Shown here in pieces: positions 25,312-33,361 of a DNA stretch of 42,952 bases; the first letter of the stretch is position 1; every line of letters begins with the position of its first letter. Below the pieces are notes generated by a model, which saw nothing but the letters and a program-made list of their open reading frames with translations, was not told the origin of the DNA and made no database searches. This DNA comes from Bacteroides caecigallinarum (GTDB lineage Bacteria; Bacteroidota; Bacteroidia; Bacteroidales; Bacteroidaceae), in NCBI RefSeq assembly GCF_021531075.1, contig NZ_JADYTJ010000028.1:1-42952 (forward strand), read 5' to 3'. Both the position numbers and the translations under genes were made by a program.

Positions 25312-25790
25312 CAGACAAAAGAGATGAAATAAAAGAACGCATGGAGCGTGAATTCGAGATCTGCGACAGACATATCTTGCGCATAAAAGAGGCATTGAAA
25401 GACTTGTCGTCACATCTTCCATTACAGTTGGATGAATATACAGCACAAGACACCGAATTAGTGCGATGTATAGACCAGTTCATATTCAGATTCTCAAAAC
25501 TTCAGGACTCTATGGGAGCCAAACTATTCCGGTATATTCTGGAATATCTTGACGAAGACATAAAATACCTTCCTATGCGTGACATACTCAACCGTCTGGA
25601 ACGTTACAGCATAATCCCCTCTTCCCACGAATGGATATATATTAGAGAGCTGAGAAACGACATAGCTCACGACTATCCGATAGATGAGAAGGACACAGTA
25701 ACAGCTTTAAACGAACTCATAAGCAAGACAGAGATACTGTTTGAGATATACGATGGGTTGAAGGAGCGGTATAAAGAACAACTTTTGTAA
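25308..25790 (+). CDS. hepT: HepT-like HEPN toxin
   Basis: This 160-residue helical protein carries RNDIAHDY (116-123), the RxxxxHxY motif of HepT ribonucleases in which Arg and His cut RNA and Tyr is the AMPylation target. It is longer than the minimal HepT (about 135 residues), with an N-terminal helical extension rich in charge. It forms a type VII toxin-antitoxin pair with the overlapping MNT gene. The ATPase-nuclease genes follow on the same strand 108 bases later, so all four may be one defence-type module. Confidence 0.85.
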   Translation: MTDKRDEIKERMEREFEICDRHILRIKEALKDLSSHLPLQLDEYTAQDTELVRCIDQFIFRFSKLQDSMGAKLFRYILEYLDEDIKYLPMRDILNRLERYSIIPSSHEWIYIRELRNDIAHDYPIDEKDTVTALNELISKTEILFEIYDGLKERYKEQLL

Positions 25791-25897
25791 CAATAAAAAA
25801 ATAAATGCAGACTATCTTGCGCGGCTTTCTGTGGATGGGGAGATGTGGAAAGTATCCGCAGAGCGTACCCGGAGGAAAGAAAAACATAATAACAATT

Positions 25898-27061
25898 ATG
25901 GATAATTATTTGAAAATAAGAAATTTTGGTCCTGTTAAGGATGCGGTTATAGAATTAAAACCTTTTCTTGTACTTATTGGGGGACAAGGAACAGGTAAGA
26001 GTACAATCGCCAAACTTCTTACCATTTGTCAGGATTATTTGTGGTATGTAAATATATTGCAGAACAATGAGCATATAATGGCCCCCTTTAAATTGTTTAA
26101 TATCCATTCATACTTCACAAAACATACATTTATCGAATATAAGAAAGGCAGTATTCATATCATATATAAAGACGGCGGGTTTACTCTTACGGATGAGAGA
26201 TATACCGATAAGGAAGATATGATTAATAATTATGCCGCTAATCTTATGAGTGAACAGAGCCGTATTATTTCAGTCATGGGATTGAATAAGGATGTTCCTT
26301 ATGAAGAATTGTTTAATAAAAACTATTATCTTTTAAGCGCAAATACCAGAACATCTTTATATATACCTTCAGAAAGAAATTTTGCCGGAATATTCTCCTC
26401 ATTTATAGCAAGCATGATGCTGTCCCAGGTTCCTGTGCCAAATACATTGATGAATTATATCAGTTATTTTGAAAAGTCAAAAAACAAGTATCCGGAATAT
26501 AAACTTCCGTTTATGGATATAACATTCCAGAAAAGACAGGATAAGGAAGGTATTCTGATAAAAGACGCTGATGGCGAAAACAGGCTGTTGCCATTAAGCG
26601 ACTGCTCGTCAGGAATACAGTCATTATTGCCTATGCTTATGATTATGGACTATTGCATAGACAACAAGTTTTTCAGGTCTTATGTAGTTGAAGAGCCTGA
26701 ACAAAATCTATATCCAGAAAATCAGTATGCCGTTCTCTGTTATTTAATTTCCCAAATTAACAAGGTGGAGAATGCCGACAGCCATGTTATAACTACACAC
26801 AGTCCGTATATACTGTCTGCTTTAAACAACCTGATGTTTGCATACGAAGTGGGTCAGTCCAAACCGGAGGAAACGGAAGCTATAATACCAAAGGCTTGCT
26901 GGATAGATGCCAAACGGATAGTTGCTTATTCTACTGACGGTGGCATAATCGAACCTATTATCGACAATGAGCTGCAGCAAATAGAGGCAGAGCGTATAGA
27001 CGGTGTTTCCCAGAAGATGAACGAACAGTATGAGCGGTTGTTGGATTTAAAAATCAGATGA
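25898..27061 (+). CDS. ABC/OLD-type AAA ATPase of an ATPase-nuclease pair (module A)
   Basis: This 387-residue ATPase of the AAA_15/AAA_21 OLD-like class has Walker A GGQGTGKST (28-36), a signature-like LSDCSSGIQSLLPM, Walker B RSYVVEEPEQNLYP and H-loop VITTHSPYI. It lacks the C-terminal Toprim nuclease of classical OLD proteins; a separate small protein with a nuclease-like ELK motif is encoded 3 bases downstream. Such ATPase-effector pairs are common in anti-phage defence. It starts the same way as the 33362 gene (IRNFGPVKDAVIELKPF versus IRRLGPVRDSDIVLKPF). ATG at 25898 is chosen because the family-like sequence begins there; the stretch from 25805 to 25897 is more G+C-rich and looks unrelated. 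The gene itself is A+T-rich. Confidence 0.85.
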   Translation: MDNYLKIRNFGPVKDAVIELKPFLVLIGGQGTGKSTIAKLLTICQDYLWYVNILQNNEHIMAPFKLFNIHSYFTKHTFIEYKKGSIHIIYKDGGFTLTDERYTDKEDMINNYAANLMSEQSRIISVMGLNKDVPYEELFNKNYYLLSANTRTSLYIPSERNFAGIFSSFIASMMLSQVPVPNTLMNYISYFEKSKNKYPEYKLPFMDITFQKRQDKEGILIKDADGENRLLPLSDCSSGIQSLLPMLMIMDYCIDNKFFRSYVVEEPEQNLYPENQYAVLCYLISQINKVENADSHVITTHSPYILSALNNLMFAYEVGQSKPEETEAIIPKACWIDAKRIVAYSTDGGIIEPIIDNELQQIEAERIDGVSQKMNEQYERLLDLKIR

Positions 27062-27064
27062 TTC

Positions 27065-27526
27065 ATGAAATTCACGGATAAATATAATCTGCCTGAGGCC
27101 ATTAAAAGTGCTGATACCCGAAAGGTTGTTACATTGAAAGAGCCGCGTGAAGATAGGAAATATATAGCTGATAACCCCAATCAACTGTTTCTGACAGTGT
27201 ATCAGGTGGACGGAGCATTATTGAAATCTCAACAACCGGGAGACAAGAAGTGTGATTATGCCATTTACACATCCAATGATGATTTGTTTCTGATAGAACT
27301 GAAAGGAAGTAATTATTCACAAGCATTAGATCAAATGAAAAAAACATTGGATTGCTTGCTGACTCCGGATTTAGATGCTCTGCACTCTGTTAATGGTAGA
27401 GTGGTTTTGTCTAAAACCAAGGTTCCCGCCACATTGGAAACAAAAGAAAAAAAGATGATGCTTCTTTTTGGAAAACTTGGTGGAACATTAAAAAAGAAAA
27501 GTCGGGAGTTTCGGGAAGTGGTGTAA
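27065..27526 (+). CDS. Small putative PD-(D/E)XK nuclease, partner of module A ATPase
   Basis: This 153-residue protein has no family I can name with certainty. Residues 64-80 (DYAIYTSNDDLFLIELK) fit the PD-(D/E)XK core: an Asp on one strand, then Glu-x-Lys (E78, K80) on the next, followed by ALDQ (Q90) on the helix. The partner of the second ATPase at 34647 has the same ELK then AxDQ order in otherwise different sequence, which supports homology. It follows the ATPase by 3 bases and ends just before a terminator element. Predicted role: the effector nuclease of the pair. Confidence 0.65.
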   Translation: MKFTDKYNLPEAIKSADTRKVVTLKEPREDRKYIADNPNQLFLTVYQVDGALLKSQQPGDKKCDYAIYTSNDDLFLIELKGSNYSQALDQMKKTLDCLLTPDLDALHSVNGRVVLSKTKVPATLETKEKKMMLLFGKLGGTLKKKSREFREVV

Positions 27527-27574
27527 GCATCCCCAATAGGTGTATTGATTAGCCCCCCTACTGACAGCTACCCT

Positions 27575-27650
27575 GACATAACAGAACTTCGGAATCCGCA
27601 AGTATCCCAGCCGAAAGGCAGGATGCTTACGGATTTTTTTGTTCACATCT
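27575..27650 (+). terminator. Recurring terminator element, copy 1
   Basis: AATCCGCAAG (27593-27602) and CTTACGGATT (27626-27635) pair with one mismatch, followed by seven or more T. About 70 bases of this element are shared with 38827-38900, including AACTTCGG before the stem and CCAGCCGAAAGGCAGGAT in the loop. Confidence 0.75.
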
Positions 27651-27751
27651 ATATAGCTCCTAATATGCAATTATTAATCCGCACAGATGGAATAAAGCCG
27701 CTTTTCATTTGAAATATTTCCGTCATTTCAGTCTTCCCTCGTCCCCTTATC

Positions 27752-27866
27752 CCCTAAAAACCTCGTCAACTAGTATCTAGTCTCTAGTCCCCTAGTCTCT
27801 AGTATCTTCCCCCCTAGCCCCTAGTATCTAGTCCCTAGTCCCTAGTATCTAGTCCCTAGTATCTCC
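27752..27866. repeat. CTAG-word repeat cluster 8
   Basis: CTCGTCAAC, TAGTATC, TAGTCTC and TAGTCCC words for about 115 bases. The stop codon of the small minus-strand ORF at 27856-28029 lies in it. Confidence 0.85.
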
Positions 27867-28029
27867 AACTTGAGCACCTTCTCTTCTTTATCTTATCATA
27901 AATCCCCTTGAACTCATACTCAGCAAGCACAATCTGGCGGTGCAACACCTTAAATTTTTCATAATCCAGCTTCCCCTTCTCATAGCGGTATTTCACAACA
28001 CATCTGAACAACTCCACATACATCGCCAT
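27856..28029 (-). CDS. Possible 57-residue conserved-looking small protein
   Basis: ATG at 28029 opens a frame whose protein starts MAMYVELFRCVVKYRYEKGK and continues LDYEKFKVLHRQIVLAEYEF, ending in a lysine/arginine-rich tail. It is strongly amphipathic and helical, with heptad-like spacing, and looks like real protein rather than noise. I do not recognise it. The last codons (AGA TAC TAG) come from a CTAG repeat word, as in wzi, so the original C-terminus may have been replaced. No clear promoter or ribosome site is visible. Confidence 0.5.
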   Translation of the reverse strand: MAMYVELFRCVVKYRYEKGKLDYEKFKVLHRQIVLAEYEFKGIYDKIKKRRCSSWRY

Positions 28030-28073
28030 AAAAGCGATTGAAAATTTTTTTTAATCATAATTCTATGTTTTCA

Positions 28074-28236
28074 GGTGACAAGTTGACGAGGTTTTTTAAG
28101 TTACTAGTTGACTAGATACTAGTTACTAGTTGACGAGGCTTTCCCAGTTCCTAGTATCTAGTCCCTAGTATCTAGTCCCTAGTATCTAGTCCCTAGTATC
28201 TAGTCCCTAGTATCTAGTCCCTGTAGCCTTGTCACC
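28074..28236. repeat. CTAG-word repeat cluster 9
   Basis: After GACAAGTTGACGAGG and TACTAGTTGACTAG words comes a nearly perfect 14-base tandem, TAGTATCTAGTCCC, repeated about five times (about 28150-28222). This is the most regular stretch in the window. Confidence 0.9.
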
Positions 28237-28570
28237 TAATTCTTAATTCTTCATTCTTAATTTTTAATTAAAAAATGCCTTCCCTAAAAATATGTTACTA
28301 AACCCCATATTCCCGCCGTAAAAATATAAAAATTGTGATTTTAATACAAAAAAAGGGTTGTTAAATTTCGGCCTGTTTTCTCACCTGATTTTCTCAGTCA
28401 TAAAAGGGGAAAACCCTTGTCCGGGTATCCACAAGGCCGATTTGTGACGAAAAAGGCCAAACATTAAAAAACATTAAACACCCTCATTTTTTAACAACTG
28501 CCTGTTTTGGCACTCTCCCTACATTTGTCCACATCGATTTTTTTATCAATCTTTTAAATTCATTAGAAGT
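28237..28570. other. Intergenic region upstream of the VirE/DUF3987 gene
   Basis: About 330 bases of A+T-rich DNA. I see ACATTAAAAAACATTAAAC, a short direct repeat, and AAGGCC motifs at 28433 and 28453, but no consensus promoter, RNA gene or ORF that I can support. A replication or regulatory role for the primase-like gene downstream cannot be judged. Confidence 0.3.
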
Positions 28571-30976
28571 ATGAATATCACAATCTTCGAGAGCCTTATG
28601 AAGAAAGAGGCTCACTGCGTAATCGATGCCGCCGAATGGATAAGGGAAATACGCGACGGCAAGTACAAACCTACTGTGGACAAGGTGCGCTCCATGATAA
28701 AGCTTGGCGACAAGGAGAAGGCGCGCGAATGGAAGATGAAGCTCCCCGCAGCCGTATGGGCTGGAGAGTGCCGCAAAGGTCGCTACTTCAAGTTCACCAC
28801 CCGGCGCACAGGCTATGCCATCTTCGACTTCGACAGTCTTACGGAGGAACAGATCAGTGCCGCACGACAGCTCCTCGAGGTCTTCCCCTGGATAGTGGCT
28901 ATACACGTCACAGCATCCGGTCGCGGACTGCGAGTAGTGGCTAATATCGGACTGGTGCATATCGACGTCTACCGCGATGCCTACGCGAAAGTGGCATCTC
29001 GCCTTCACGACCTCACCGGCCTGGAGCCCGACATGGCATGCAAGGACTTTGCCCGTGCCAGCCTCGCCTCCTACGACCCCGACATCTATTTCAACCCCGA
29101 TGCCACCGTGTTCCCCTATCCCGACGACTCCAACCCCCTGAACTACGTCCCCGTCACCGGTCCCGACACCTCCGAGGACTTCCGCTACCTGCAGAGTCCC
29201 GTCACACAGGCACTCGCCCTGGGCTATCAGTCGGAGTCCCATCAGGAGGATACAGCCCCCGATGTAGACGCCGTGATAAACCGTTTCTTCTACACCCACC
29301 CCTACGTCAGTGGCAGCCGCACACGCACCATGCTCAGCCTGGGTCAGTACCTCCGCTGGCGGAAAGTGCAGCCCTGGCAGCTCGGTCAGGCCATATCCAC
29401 AGCATGCGCCCGCGGCGTAGAGCCCGGCATCACCCCTAAGGAGATAGAACGCGCCGTCCGTTGGGGCTATGAACATGGCGACGAAGGCGGAAAAGAGCAG
29501 ACAAATTGGGGTCACTACGGTCACAATAATAATATGACCCTTAATTTTCACGAAAAATCCTCACAAACACCTGATAATAAAAATGTTATAGAAGAAGAAA
29601 CAGACGAGGAAGAGATTGTTGAAGAACAGTGCCGACCCTTCGACGACGATATTTATGACCGCCTCCCCCAAGAGATACTCCGATTGCTGAGCATAGCCAA
29701 GGACAAAAGGGACAGAGACATCACCCTTCTGTCGGTCATCACCATATCAAGCAATCTGTTTCCTGCGCTGCGTACCATCTATGGCAATAAGAAATACTCT
29801 GCTCATCTCTATACCTGCATCATAGCCGAAGCAGGTGCCGGTAAAGGTGTGGCAATGAACGCTACCGCTCTGGCCAGGAAAACAGATAAGGAACTCGACA
29901 AGATGTACCGCAAGGCAAAGAAGGAATACGAAAAGAAACTCCTCCAATGGGAAATAGAACTGAAGCTTGCCATAAAGGAACACAGACTGCCCAATGTGGA
30001 TTTGCGTCCTGAGGAGCCACAGAGGCAATGCGTCATCGTATCACCCAATACCTCGAAGAGCCAGCTTATTATCGACGTGAAAAATGCCGGAGAGGATGGT
30101 CTGGCAATTATAAGCTCCGAAATTGACACTATGGTGGAATCTCTTAGTACCGACTACGGAAACCATGCAGCCGAACTGCGTATGTTCTTCCAGCATGAGG
30201 AGGTTCGTCAGCGTTTCAAGATAGACAAGGAACCCATAGTGATAGAACACCCACGCGTGGCGATACTCATGACCGGAACCCATGAGCAGATAGTCTCCTT
30301 GATAAAATCACCGGAAAACGGACTGTTCAGCCGCTTCCTTTTCTATATGATGAACGATAATGCAGTGTGGAAATCACAGTCGCCATTTACTGAAGCCGGC
30401 GAAATAGACGTGGAAGAACTTTACGACAGTCTTTCGGAGAAGATGAAGGAAAACTACTTCAGAACCCGTGGAAAGGAAATAATCATAAGGTTCACCCGCG
30501 AACAATGGAAAATGCTTGACGAAATATTCGAAGCTCAGCTTGGCTTTGTGGCCGGTGAAGGCAAACCCGGTGCAGCCGCTATGGTCAAACGTCACGGGCT
30601 TATGACAGCCAGGACAGCTATGGTGCTGTGCGGCTACCGTATCATGGAGGCAGGATGGGATGTAAAGGAATATACATGCAGTGATGAAGATTTCGATACG
30701 GCGTTGCGTATAGTCCTGACAGTTCTGAGTCATGCTGAGCATGTTTCAACCATGCTGAAAGATTCCGGACAGAGAGGCAAGGTAAAGAATTTCTTCCGCC
30801 TCATGCCCATACTCAAAAGGATGCCTTCCAGATTCACCTATTCAGAATTTGATACAGCGGTCAGAAAAGCAGGTTTCGGAGTATGCGCAGCAAAAAGAGC
30901 ACTTAAGAAATACGTCGCAAGTGGCTTATTATCAAAGGATAACGGGGTTTATTACAAGACTTCCAGGCTAAAATAA
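28571..30976 (+). CDS. VirE N-terminal-like (BT4734-type) and DUF3987 primase/helicase-like protein
   Basis: This 801-residue protein has the BT4734-like/VirE N-terminal domain at about 45-180. It contains YAIFDFDSL (82-90), whose two aspartates resemble a primase-polymerase metal site. Then comes a helical primase-C-like segment (VDAVINRFFYTHPYVSG, about 235-310), a linker rich in Glu, and a DUF3987 ATPase region. That region has the P-loop EAGAGKG (about 420-426) and RVAILMTGTHEQ further on. Such proteins are common in Bacteroides accessory regions beside DUF4248, HU-like and amidase genes, as here, and are thought to act in replication or mobilisation of elements. The exact function is unproven. 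DUF4248 follows on the same strand. Confidence 0.85.
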   Translation: MNITIFESLMKKEAHCVIDAAEWIREIRDGKYKPTVDKVRSMIKLGDKEKAREWKMKLPAAVWAGECRKGRYFKFTTRRTGYAIFDFDSLTEEQISAARQLLEVFPWIVAIHVTASGRGLRVVANIGLVHIDVYRDAYAKVASRLHDLTGLEPDMACKDFARASLASYDPDIYFNPDATVFPYPDDSNPLNYVPVTGPDTSEDFRYLQSPVTQALALGYQSESHQEDTAPDVDAVINRFFYTHPYVSGSRTRTMLSLGQYLRWRKVQPWQLGQAISTACARGVEPGITPKEIERAVRWGYEHGDEGGKEQTNWGHYGHNNNMTLNFHEKSSQTPDNKNVIEEETDEEEIVEEQCRPFDDDIYDRLPQEILRLLSIAKDKRDRDITLLSVITISSNLFPALRTIYGNKKYSAHLYTCIIAEAGAGKGVAMNATALARKTDKELDKMYRKAKKEYEKKLLQWEIELKLAIKEHRLPNVDLRPEEPQRQCVIVSPNTSKSQLIIDVKNAGEDGLAIISSEIDTMVESLSTDYGNHAAELRMFFQHEEVRQRFKIDKEPIVIEHPRVAILMTGTHEQIVSLIKSPENGLFSRFLFYMMNDNAVWKSQSPFTEAGEIDVEELYDSLSEKMKENYFRTRGKEIIIRFTREQWKMLDEIFEAQLGFVAGEGKPGAAAMVKRHGLMTARTAMVLCGYRIMEAGWDVKEYTCSDEDFDTALRIVLTVLSHAEHVSTMLKDSGQRGKVKNFFRLMPILKRMPSRFTYSEFDTAVRKAGFGVCAAKRALKKYVASGLLSKDNGVYYKTSRLK

Positions 30977-31022
30977 AGGGTCATATAGTATAAGTGACCC
31001 TAAGTGACCCTAAGTGTCCCCA
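30977..31022. repeat. Hairpin plus 10-bp tandem repeats
   Basis: Directly after the stop codon, AGGGTCA (30977-30983) can pair with TGACCCT (30995-31001). The unit GTGACCCTAA is then repeated, with the third copy degenerate (GTGTCCCCAA). Confidence 0.6.
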
Positions 31023-31060
31023 AACCGCTGATTTCAGCCGCCGCAGAACCCCTCTTCAAG

Positions 31061-31121
31061 ACGTGGGCAAATTCCACCTTAAACGCGGGCAAGTTTTACC
31101 TTAAACTTGCCCACGTTTTTT
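31061..31121 (+). terminator. Terminator with two mutually exclusive hairpins
   Basis: GGGCAAGTTT (31087-31096) and AAACTTGCCC (31103-31112) form a perfect 10-bp stem followed by ACG and six T. ACGTGGGCAA upstream (31061-31070) can pair instead with TTGCCCACGT (31107-31116), so a second fold competes. The two left arms belong to a 22-base direct repeat. Confidence 0.7.
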
Positions 31122-31186
31122 CATAAAACTGAAGAAGGAAAAAACCGTACCACGGCGGACAAACTGCCAATATACCCCGAAAATCA

Positions 31187-31218
31187 CTTGACCGTCTGCC
31201 CCATTTTTAGTATCTTTA
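31187..31218 (+). promoter_or_regulatory. Candidate promoter of the DUF4248 gene
   Basis: CTTG (31187-31190), a 20-base spacer and TATCTTTA (31211-31218), each one mismatch from consensus, 24 bases before the ATG. Confidence 0.5.
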
Positions 31219-31241
31219 CGTAAAATAAAACATAAGGATCT

Positions 31242-31490
31242 ATGACAAACGGACAGACACAGCAGCCGGAACACACCTTCCGCCTGCGCACCTACAAGAA
31301 GAACGAACTGGCCATGATGTACTTCCCCGACGTGTCGAAAGACGCCGCCTCGCGCAACTTCCGCCGATGGATAAGGCAGTGTCCCGACATGCAGAAGGAA
31401 CTCCGCACCATAGGCTACGACAAGAACCGCCAGTACCTGCTCAAGGCAGAAGTGGAAGTAATAGTAAAGTATCTGGGCGAACCCTACTAA
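31242..31490 (+). CDS. DUF4248 protein
   Basis: This 82-residue protein matches DUF4248 through FRLRTYKKNELAMMYFPDVS (13-32) and ASRNFRRWIRQCPDM (36-50). Members are small, basic, probably helix-turn-helix-like proteins found beside VirE/DUF3987, HU-like and amidase genes in Bacteroides. The arrangement here fits that set. A DNA-binding role is inferred from ELAxxYFP-type sequence resembling a helix-turn-helix, not shown. Confidence 0.85.
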   Translation: MTNGQTQQPEHTFRLRTYKKNELAMMYFPDVSKDAASRNFRRWIRQCPDMQKELRTIGYDKNRQYLLKAEVEVIVKYLGEPY

Positions 31491-31562
31491 GGTTCCCCGG
31501 GTACTTTTTTTAATGCGCATAATCTCCCCCCCCTGTTCGTTCATTCATTTTCTCCCGTATAA

Positions 31563-31594
31563 TTTGATTTATCGTTATAAAATGACTATTTTTG
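31563..31594 (+). promoter_or_regulatory. Promoter of AAA-ATPase copy 2
   Basis: TTTG (31563-31566), a 20-base spacer and TATTTTTG (31587-31594) match consensus exactly. The leader to the ATG at 31676 is A+T-rich with a TTAATTATTAATTATTAATT tract. Confidence 0.78.
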
Positions 31595-31675
31595 TGAAAT
31601 GAGTTTTTAATTGTCCACTAAAAACCAACAATCAACAACTCTTAATTTTTAATTATTAATTATTAATTGACCAAC

Positions 31676-33238
31676 ATGAAATACCCTATAGGAATACAAA
31701 GTTTCGACCAGATAATTGAGGACGGTTATCTGTATATCGACAAGACGGATATTGTTTACCGTCTGACCCACGAAGGAAAGATATATTTCCTGAGCCGTCC
31801 GCGCAGGTTCGGCAAGAGCCTGCTGGTATCCACGCTGAAGAACTACTACCTGGGCAGGAAAGAGCTGTTCAAGGGACTGAAGATTGACTCTCTGGAGAAG
31901 GACTGGAAGGTATATCCCGTGTTTCATATCGACTTCAACGGAGAGGACTTCACCCAAAAAGGTATATTGCAGAAACTTATAAACGGATATATCTCCGCAT
32001 GGGAGTGCGAGATGGGGCTGGAGAAGGATACGGACATCCCTACAGGGCTCAGATTCAAGAGAGTCCTGGAAGCTGCCCACAAGCGTACGGGCCTGCGTGC
32101 TGTGGTCTTAGTGGACGAGTACGACAAGCCGATGCTGGACGTGCTGGATGTGGACAAGAGTCTGGAGGAGGAGCACCGCAATATCCTGAAGGGTTTCTAC
32201 TCGGTGTTCAAGGGAGCGGACGAGCATCTGCAGTTCGTTTTCCTGACGGGAGTGACAAAGTTCTCGCAGGTAAGCGTGTTCAGCGGATTCAACCAGCCGG
32301 AGGACATCAGTATGTCAAGGGATTTCGAGACTTTGTGTGGCATCACCACTGAAGAGATGGAAACATGTTTCAACGAAGGAATCACAAAAATGGCAGGAGA
32401 ATACGGATACACGTACGCCGAGATGAAGGAGAGGCTGAAGGCACAGTACGACGGCTATCACTTCAGCGACAATATGACGGATGTGTATAATCCGTTCAGC
32501 ATGCTCAATGCCATGAAGTCAAGTCGCATGAACGACTACTGGTTCAAGAGCGGCACTCCAACATATCTGCTCCGTCTGCTGACACACTGGGACGAGAATA
32601 TGGACGAGATTACAGGCAGATATTACTCGCCCGAAGAGTTTATCGACTACAAGGCTACGGTGGAAAAGCCGCTACCCATGATTTATCAGAGCGGGTATCT
32701 GACCATCAAGAAGTATGACATGGAAGAGAACTCATTCCTGCTGGATTATCCCAACAATGAGGTGAAGAAAGGATTCCTTACACTTGTGGCAGCCGGTTAT
32801 TTCAACACACGCGAAAGTGTAGGTTCATGGATAATGAGTGCGGTGGGGCAGCTTAAGAAGGGATTGATTGACGATTTCCGCGAGAGTCTTACATCCTTCC
32901 TGGCAAGTATCCCGTACACCATGCGCCGCAAGGAGAACGAGCGCGAGAGGGAACGATACTTCCACTATACCTTCTATCTGATAATGCGTCTGATAAGCGT
33001 TTATACGGTATATACGGAGAAAGAACAAAGCCACGGAAGAGTGGACTGCATAGTGGAGACTCCGGACTATGTATATATCTTCGAGTTCAAGCTGGACGGA
33101 ACCTCAGAAGAGGCACTGCAGCAGATAGAGGAAAAGGGATATGCCATGGAATACGCAGCCGATAAGCGCAAGATATATAAGGTAGGAGCTACTTTCTCAT
33201 CAGAAACGGGAACGATAGCGGAGTTTGAGGTAAAGTAG
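31676..33238 (+). CDS. AAA-ATPase-like / PD-(D/E)XK nuclease-domain protein, copy 2
   Basis: This 520-residue protein has the same two-domain layout as copy 1: MKYPIGIQSFDQI, RPRRFGKSLL (P-loop variant), VVLVDEYDKPML (Walker B), and a C-terminal GRVDCIV then FEFKL (D457, E470, K472). It is much closer to copy 3 (37194-38765), with long nearly identical stretches in the last 200 residues (YQSGYLTIKKYDMEENSFLL, then YFNTRESVGSWIMSAVGQLK). Copies 2 and 3 flank the module B, HU and amidase genes in direct orientation. Family function is not established. It has its own consensus promoter and no clear terminator. Confidence 0.87.
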   Translation: MKYPIGIQSFDQIIEDGYLYIDKTDIVYRLTHEGKIYFLSRPRRFGKSLLVSTLKNYYLGRKELFKGLKIDSLEKDWKVYPVFHIDFNGEDFTQKGILQKLINGYISAWECEMGLEKDTDIPTGLRFKRVLEAAHKRTGLRAVVLVDEYDKPMLDVLDVDKSLEEEHRNILKGFYSVFKGADEHLQFVFLTGVTKFSQVSVFSGFNQPEDISMSRDFETLCGITTEEMETCFNEGITKMAGEYGYTYAEMKERLKAQYDGYHFSDNMTDVYNPFSMLNAMKSSRMNDYWFKSGTPTYLLRLLTHWDENMDEITGRYYSPEEFIDYKATVEKPLPMIYQSGYLTIKKYDMEENSFLLDYPNNEVKKGFLTLVAAGYFNTRESVGSWIMSAVGQLKKGLIDDFRESLTSFLASIPYTMRRKENERERERYFHYTFYLIMRLISVYTVYTEKEQSHGRVDCIVETPDYVYIFEFKLDGTSEEALQQIEEKGYAMEYAADKRKIYKVGATFSSETGTIAEFEVK

Positions 33239-33260
33239 CTTTAATACCATAAGTTTTGCA

Positions 33261-33327
33261 CTTGCGAAACTTGAGTTATTTTTATATCTTTGCGACGAAA
33301 ATATGTATTTATATAGTGTTATCTTTG
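33261..33327 (+). promoter_or_regulatory. Tandem promoter region of module B
   Basis: CTTG (33261-33264), a 20-base spacer and TATCTTTG (33285-33292) form one promoter. A second TATCTTTG lies at 33320-33327 without a good -33 box. The first -7 box lies in the block shared with 24940 and 42891 (TTTTTATATCTTTG, then GAAAATAT). Confidence 0.6.
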
Positions 33328-33361
33328 CATAAGATGTGCCGTATGTCTATAATAAAAAAGT

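Noticed and set aside
28484..29551. Long minus-strand open frame across the VirE/DUF3987 gene
   Set aside because: It mirrors codon structure of the real plus-strand gene and its translation is low-complexity in His, Gly and Val with no family resemblance.
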